Shown: one piece after another, positions 57,870-64,000 of the stretch
Layout: each line of letters starts with the position of its first letter
How positions within the stretch are numbered: position 1 is the stretch's first letter
DNA from: Pleodorina starrii
Taxonomy: Eukaryota; Chlorophyta; Chlorophyceae; Chlamydomonadales; Volvocaceae
Assembly (NCBI GenBank): GCA_030267565.1
Contig: BRXU01000015.1
Location: forward strand, 2,169,001-2,233,000
Reading direction: 5' to 3'
Length of the DNA: 64,000 bases
Made by a program: the position numbers and the translations under genes
The notes under the pieces: generated by a model
What the model was told of the DNA's origin: nothing
Database searches by the model: none
What the model saw: the letters and a program-made list of their open reading frames with translations, nothing else

Positions 57870-60800
57870 AAGGGAGGAGGGAGGGAGGCTGGAGACTGGA
57901 GAGAGAGGCAGTACCCGTTGCCGGCCTCCGATGGTGCACAACATTTCGAAAAGTGGATGCTGCCAGCGACCGGGTAGTTGCCGACCTGGTAGTCGAGCTC
58001 CCGTTGGAGAAGAGGTGTGAACGGGGAGGAGGAGGAGGCGTGAAGCCCAAGCAGTTCAGACACCAGGCATATGCTGGAGATGTGATGTCGTACCGTTTCA
58101 GGAGAGGCATGTATGGGCGTCTTTCGGATGCCCGGAGAAGTGTCCTAGGCATCGAATGCACGACGAGGCGAGGCGACCCATGGGGGCGCGGCGGGAGGGG
58201 CCACAAGGAGGAACCGCAAGGGTGCCGGGGAACGAAACGAGTTCTACACAACGTGTGTTGCGTTGTGCTGTGCCGCATCGCGCCTTCTGCGTGTGTGTTT
58301 GTGCGCGACTTTGGGTTCTTTTTCCCGTTCCGGGGGGTCGCAGGTCCCCGTAGACAGATAAAAAGGGCGGTGTTGCTGGGGACAGCGCCCCTTCAGCAGT
58401 CCCGCTGAGTTACTGGAAAATTAACTGTTGCGAAGAAGGTTTTTCTTGGGCACTGCTGGGTATTTGCGTAATTTGGGGGGAGGCGGGCGAGGACGGCTGT
58501 CGGTGAGGTTGCCGCTGGGGAGACGCCGGGCGACGCCGGGCTGAAGGCTCCGGAGGGTCGGGTGATGCGGAAGCGCCAGAGGTGGTCTGGCCTGCCCTCG
58601 AGGCGACGGCGCCGCGGCTACCAGCTGCGTGTGTGTGTGTGCGTGTGTGTGCGTCGCATCGTATGCAGCTTCGAGCGCAGGGCCGCCAAGCGGAGGGATA
58701 GGCCTGTTGGGTGGGGGTTGGGGGGCCTGCTGGCGCCGACACGGGTCCCGGGGAACCCCCCTGGAGCGCTCACATCGGAAACGCGGTGACCAAGGGGGAC
58801 AGCTGTACTTGGAAACAGCCTAAAATCGCGGCAGCCGCTCGATCGGTGTTCGTTGGGAGGTGGTGATGAGCTGGCTGGCTGGGCGGGTGCTGGGAAGCCG
58901 CTGCAAGGTGCTGATCGAGCATGCCGAGTGCGTTGGAGTGCGTTTCGTTTCACGTGGGAGCTTGCGTGTCTGTGTGTCATGATGTCTGTGTGTGTCATGG
59001 TGTTTGTGTGCGTCATGATCTGTGTCATGTGTGTACTGGCGTGCGCTTGCTGGCTTGTCCCGGTGCTCCGGTGACGCCTTGCGCGCTGGCTGCCCTGCGG
59101 GTTGCTCCAGCCGCCAGGAGGCACCTCACCGGGGGCTTTGATTGCACCGCAACGGAGCGGGGGGGGGGCAGCGGCACACAGATGCAGAGGCCGAGAGGCG
59201 AGGCGAGCGGCTGGGCGGACACTTGCGTCGCAACTGTTGTATGCACGAGGGGAATAAGGTCCTGCGGCTGCCCTGGGGGGCCTGGGCCGCAAGCCCTGGG
59301 CTGCCCTGGAGAACTTCGCCGCAGCGCGGCGGCCGCGTGGCGGCCTGTCGGGGTACGCGCCGCGTGGCGGCCGCGCAAGTCAATGGCTGCGCGCGCTTTC
59401 TTTCCTCGAGTGAGCGAAGGGACTCAGCCCTGCGGCCGGCATTTGCGCACCTGCTCTCGGCCCGTGATACGCGGGGCGCCGGGCAGGGCACTGACTCAGC
59501 GGCTGGAACAGTGCTGAGCGCGGAGGGGGGAGGGAAGGTGGGGACTTGGTGCGGCGCGGTTTGTCGGCGTGATGGAGTGTGTCGACCCGATTGGCCTCGT
59601 TTTATGCCGATGCGTGCTTTCACACTGTCAATGGCCATTTTCTCTTTCATTCGGGCTGGCTTGGCTGACCAACCAACCGCTCAACTTTGCTCAACTTTCA
59701 TACACAAGCGCAGCGCAACAACCTGGCTGGGGTTTCCTTTTTCGCTGAAAGCCAAGCCGGTCCGCCGTCGCAAAAAGGCCGCCCCAGGCGCGGCAGCGCG
59801 CCGCGCCGGCGCGCCGGTGGGCAGGCGGCGGACCGGCTTGCCTTTGGCGCGACGCCTGCAACATGCGACGCGACGCGATGACTAATAAACGAATGCCCAG
59901 ACCCCTGGGGTGGGAGGATGCGAACCGGCTGCGCTGCGCGTCCCCTCCTGCGGCCTGCTTCCCGCAGCCCCGGGGCGTATGGCGCCGTCGGCCGCCAGTG
60001 GACAGCCCGCCGGACACAGTCTCCGCGGCGCGGTGCGAGCCGCGAACAAGATGGGGCCGAGCTGCGATACGTGTAGGCATGTCCGTACTTGTGGGCCTTT
60101 TGTACGATCTGTGGGCATCATCTGGATTTCGCAGTCGTACTAACAACAGAAAGCGGGCAACCTAAGGGAGTGGAGGCAGGGCGGGCACGCGCCCTCGCGC
60201 CCCTTGCGTCGGTGTTTTGATTATTACGCGTCGTGTCGGAGTGTCGTACTGCTGAGATGCGGCGCTCGTCCGGTGCGGAAACATACATAAGGCGCCTTCG
60301 CGCGACGATGCCCTGACTGCTCCGCTCTGCTCTGCTTTGCGCTTCGATTGCTGTGCTCAAGAGTGCAATGCCGGGCAGGTGTGCTTAGACAGCACACGGT
60401 GCCTGCCTTTTATGGTGCCCATGCCGCCCATGCCTGCGTTTTCTTTGGTTGATATCATGATTGGTTGGTTTGGGAGTCATTTTGCTGGGTTGGGTTGGGG
60501 GGCTCGGGCGGCCCACCCTCTGCGGAGCACCAAGGGCCGGAGACCGGGAGCTTGGAGGTCGTACGAGTGCGGTTTCGGTGTACGACAATGGAGGCATGAC
60601 GTTTGGGTTTGGCGGCACTTTCTTTGCGAGTGAATGCCGTTGCGAAGGATTACCCCTTCTGTCAAGAAGACTCTGGGCGCCGCGCATGTGTGTATGTGTG
60701 CGTGTGCGGGGGTTGCGGGGCTATTGCGCCGGGCCGCCCCGTGTCGAGTCTTGCGCTTAGTCCTAATGAACGTCTGCGCCCCGCTGCTGCCTGGTTCGGC

Positions 60801-63800
60801 GCCGGGGCCGTTGCGGGACTGCTCGGCCGTTGCTCACCTAGCGCCAGAGGCGCCCTGCAGTGGTCGCGGTTGTTGGTTGGCTTTTAGTTGGGGGCAACGG
60901 AAAGAAGCCCCGTGACGGCCCCAGGATGCTGTTGACAGGAGCAGCGCAGCCGAACTTTCTGAGTTTTGGAGCGACGCAACGAATGGAGCCGGAGGGAGGG
61001 GTGGGTGAACGAGAAGGCCGCTCCAAGGGGTGCGGAAGGTTTCGATCTCACGCGTGTGGGCCCAAACATGCCCGTCGCCGGTCGGCGACTCGCGGTCCTC
61101 CCTGGGTTGACGCAGGAAGGCTCGTGGCGGCTGGCGGGGCGGTCGATGCGGGTAGCTGCTGGGGATGGGGCCTGCCGGTTGGTCGGAGGAGTTGGCGCGC
61201 GCGATTGGCCTCTGGGCAGAAGGAGCAATGAAAACGTGCGATGACGAATGACGCGTCCCTTGACTTACTCTTGATTGCTTTCCATCTAAGCGCCATCGTA
61301 TGCAAATGTACGCCATTCATAGCCGGGATCGCGTCACGGCTGGCCTGAAGCCGGCGCCGGGCTAAGAGCTGCGACGGCGCGGCCGGACGGCGATAGCGGT
61401 CGCTGGGCGTCCGAGTTTTGGAAGGCGAGTGCGGCGTGGCCACCAGTTGTGGGGCGAAGCAGCTGACAAGCTCCTGTGATGTGATGCGGTTGGGTTCCGA
61501 AACACGCTGCGGCCAGGCTGCTATGGGCCGGTCTGTGGCTGATTTTTCCCCTGGGTGGTGGCTTTCATTCTCCTAGGACAGGGCAAGAGCCCGCCGCCGA
61601 GGGAGCCATACAAGTGTCAACTTCGTCGTCGTCGTCTTCCGGTGCAAATCAAATTCCGCTCGTGATTCGTGATGGTGATCGTGATGGTAAATTGTGATGG
61701 CGATGGTGACTGTGTTCCCCCTGCAGATGATCCACACTCCTGAGGGCGCGGGGACGTTATTGCATGCGCGGCACCTCGTCTCCCGCCGTCTTCCTTTTTA
61801 TTATGTTCCGTATACCGTATTACGTTTTTCTTACGGGTTCAAGCGCACAGACGAAGATGGAGGCGCGCCTGAAGATGCAGCGGTGCGCTGTCGGGGTTCC
61901 ATGTAGGGTAGTACCGCAGCAGTACTTTTCCATGGCGCTATACTTTGTACGGTATTTGGATCGCTATCGTACGGCGCGAAAGTCACCTGCATCTGAGGGC
62001 GCGCTCCGCTCCGCTTGCGGCACTTGTCTACGCCGCCCCCTGGGGGGCCCAGTGTCCGTCTGCCGCCTTAGATGGCAAAGGAACTTTGATGGCAGAGGAA
62101 CTTGGCCACCCTTTGTGGCGCGACAGTGCTCCACTGTGTTTCCAGGCACCCTGCGTGCATAAAATAGCTGCTGCCCGGGGGAGCGCTGTCTCGCCCGTGT
62201 ACCGTATCCGGGGGGTTTCGGCCGCTAGCTTTTGTGAATCGGGCTGGCGTTGTCGTTCAGGTGGAGATGGGGGTTGGAGAGGATTTGGCGATGGAGAGGA
62301 GCTGCTATGAGGAAAGATCGCATACAGCCGCACGGCATGGAGAGGGTCTAGGTGAGCAGTTGTCGTACTCGCCGTACTCGAGCACCACATGTGCGCCACG
62401 GGCCTTGCGGATATGTCGCGCTGCCGCGGGCGGCTGTTGAGGACGTCGGGATGGCGGTCGGCATGGCGGAGCCTGCTGGGGCTGAGCAGATGAGCACGCT
62501 AGGGTGTCGAGTTGGGAGGGGCCGGTTTGGGGTCGACCCTTGCCTGCCCGGTTTGCGCACGGTTGTGGGCGCATCTGCATGCATGAAGCTGCGGCATGGG
62601 CACTGCACGCCTCGTCGGGCACGTAAGGCATGATGTGGGCATGCCTTCTCCGGCGGTTGTCGGTTGGGTTGGTACGGCACGATGGGGCGTTGCTGAGCTG
62701 GGCAGAGGACCAGGGGCGTGTCTGTGGGCCCTCGTGGTGCGGAGGATCTTGCCGAAGTGGGGGCTGGTGAAGCGGGGTCGTGACGCGTGCGGCGCCTTGC
62801 GGCGGCGGCGGCGACCCGATCATGCGCGTCGGTGCTGCCGTCTTAGGGTGAAGGGAACAAATGTGGTAAGGTACATCATTATAAAAGCTATACGCGGAGG
62901 TATGATATAAAGGCAGAAGCAGCCGGTTGGAGTGAGAGCGAGGAGTTGCCTTGCGAGGAGTAGTTCATAAAAAGGAATAGAAAAGAATAACTTGCGCTGC
63001 GAGTGTTTCTTAAGCGTGTCCGGTCAAGATTGGGGCTGATGCAGGCTGCGAGGTTTGCCATGGAAATGTAGTCGGATCGAATGCCGGAGAGAGACGCTGA
63101 AGAGGAGAGGCCGCGGAGAGAGGCTCGTTTCGCTTTGGTGTGGCCGCGGGGCTTGCCAAGCGATGGGTGCAAAATACGGTAAACCTTCCGCCATGTGCAT
63201 ACGCTGTCAGGAACGTCGCCTGCAGATAATACCAGAGCAGACCAGATCAGATCAGCGCCGTTGAAAAGGACGATGTCACAGGTTGGACGAAACGAAAGTC
63301 GGGCTGGAGCCCCACCACGCTACCGGGAACCACCAAGCACAAGGATGCTCCAGTCGAACCAAATTGCGGGCCGGACCATGGTTCGGGCCGGGCCGGACCG
63401 CAGGGCGCGCGAGGCCGGCCAGATGAAGCTGTCCCACGGGGCGTCGCGGGCATTACCGCAACCGGCCCCCCAGCCGTGCGTCGCTCGCTCACAGCGCCGG
63501 GTCACAAAGCCCGACCGACCGAGATGGCAAAATCATCGCATTATGAGGCGGCAACAGCGCCTCACCCGAAGGGCGGACCGGCCCTCGCTCCGCTCAGTAA
63601 CTCCCCATCAAGCACCAACCCTCCTCACCAGCGGCCCGCGGGTCGGTCCCACCTCAACACGACCCGGCTCCACAAACCACTTGGCACGCACAGACCTGGC
63701 CTCACGCGGCCCCAGGGAACGCTCACGTTGCTGCTTCCTGGGTTCCTGCCCCGGCAGGTACCGTATGTCTGGGTCCTGGTTCCGCTCGCTCACATCGGCC

Positions 63801-63863
63801 CCGTCCCTACGCTACGGTGACGTCTTCACCACCTCCCCGAGGGGCCTCGAGGGGCCTCAAGTG
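57870..63863. other. Six-kilobase stretch without a recognisable gene
   Basis: The first part is the 3' UTR of the zinc-finger gene and the last part probably the 3' UTR of the minus-strand gene at the right edge. I checked both strands for family motifs and splice-linked frames and found none. There are short (TG)n runs at 58625-58650 and 58970-59010 and a GAT/GTGATG-rich patch at 61660-61710. A frame of 263 codons at 63195-63986 is Arg/Pro/Ser-rich and looks like composition noise. Confidence -1.
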
Positions 63864-64000
63864 TCAGCACCAGCCCGGCTCTCCCACCACCGACTCGCCG
63901 CACACTCGCGGGGCCCAGGCGCTCGGGTCCACCGTGAAGAAGGCGTGCTGCAGAGCCTGCGGGACAGGTCGTGGCGATGGCGGTGACGGTGGCAGTGGCA
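63864..64000 (-). CDS. Possible last exon of a protein kinase (gene continues past the right edge)
   Basis: On the minus strand a clean acceptor (pyrimidine-rich, ending CCCGCAG at 63957) precedes a 31-codon frame, 63956-63864, beginning ALQHAFF and ending in TGA. The pattern (x)ALxHxFF is that of kinase subdomain XI, where most Ser/Thr kinases end (for example the 'ALxHPFF/YF' of CMGC kinases); a short non-conserved tail PSAWAPRVCGE follows. The rest of the kinase would lie to the right. With only 30 residues, this is a tentative call. Confidence -1.
   Translation of the reverse strand, partial: PLPPSPPSPRPVPQALQHAFFTVDPSAWAPRVCGESVVGEPGWC

Noticed and set aside
63195..63986. 263-codon plus-strand frame near the right edge
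   Set aside because: Arg/Pro/Ser-rich without any domain, and it overlaps the better-supported minus-strand kinase-like exon.
1..64000. tRNA, rRNA and snRNA genes
   Set aside because: I looked for the tRNA T-loop string GTTCGA(A/G)TC with a matching acceptor stem and for rRNA landmarks and saw none; a covariance-model scan would be needed to exclude small RNAs.

Overview
The window is nuclear DNA of a GC-rich green alga, most likely a volvocine relative of Chlamydomonas, Gonium or Volvox. The evidence is many short exons with GT-AG introns (donors often GTGGGT or GTGAGT), introns full of G/C-rich microsatellites and minisatellites, Ala/Gly/Gln-rich protein insertions, and plant-type gene families (plastid arginine and folate transport genes, plant-type tandem CCCH zinc fingers, SAC9-like phosphatase). 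Nothing looks bacterial, viral or organellar. All gene models were built by eye from reading frame, splice sites and family similarity; exon phases close in every multi-exon model given.

Layout, left to right: the 3' part of a SAC9-like phosphoinositide phosphatase with a WW domain (+, 248-3289); a DHHC protein S-acyltransferase (-, 5094-8058); a gene-poor stretch with a decayed LINE fragment and an inverted-repeat element (8059-12014); ornithine/glutamate acetyltransferase argJ (+, 12015-16739); a plant-type M17 leucyl aminopeptidase (-, 17909-26520) whose intron 14 carries a hAT-like transposon remnant; a plastid folate-biopterin transporter (+, 27686-33389); a PUS7/TruD pseudouridine synthase (-, 35829-44678); a chalcone-isomerase-like protein (+, 45243-48162); a tandem CCCH zinc-finger protein (+, 52093-57869); about 6 kb without recognisable genes; and the possible last exon of a protein kinase (-, 63864 to the right edge).

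The genes are ordinary housekeeping or regulatory functions with no evident shared pathway. Two head-to-head pairs (aminopeptidase/folate transporter, PUS7/CHI-like) have short intergenic gaps that must hold both promoters. Three genes carry probable plastid presequences (argJ, aminopeptidase, folate transporter).

The most interesting material is not a new gene cluster. It is a DHHC enzyme that has lost three of its six conserved zinc-finger cysteines, an RGG-rich insertion inside PUS7, a likely GC-AG intron and a 20-nt microexon, tandem repeats sitting exactly on splice sites, a four-copy dispersed intronic repeat family, and a transposon remnant with a 59-bp perfect fold-back. I found no convincing undescribed multi-gene system.
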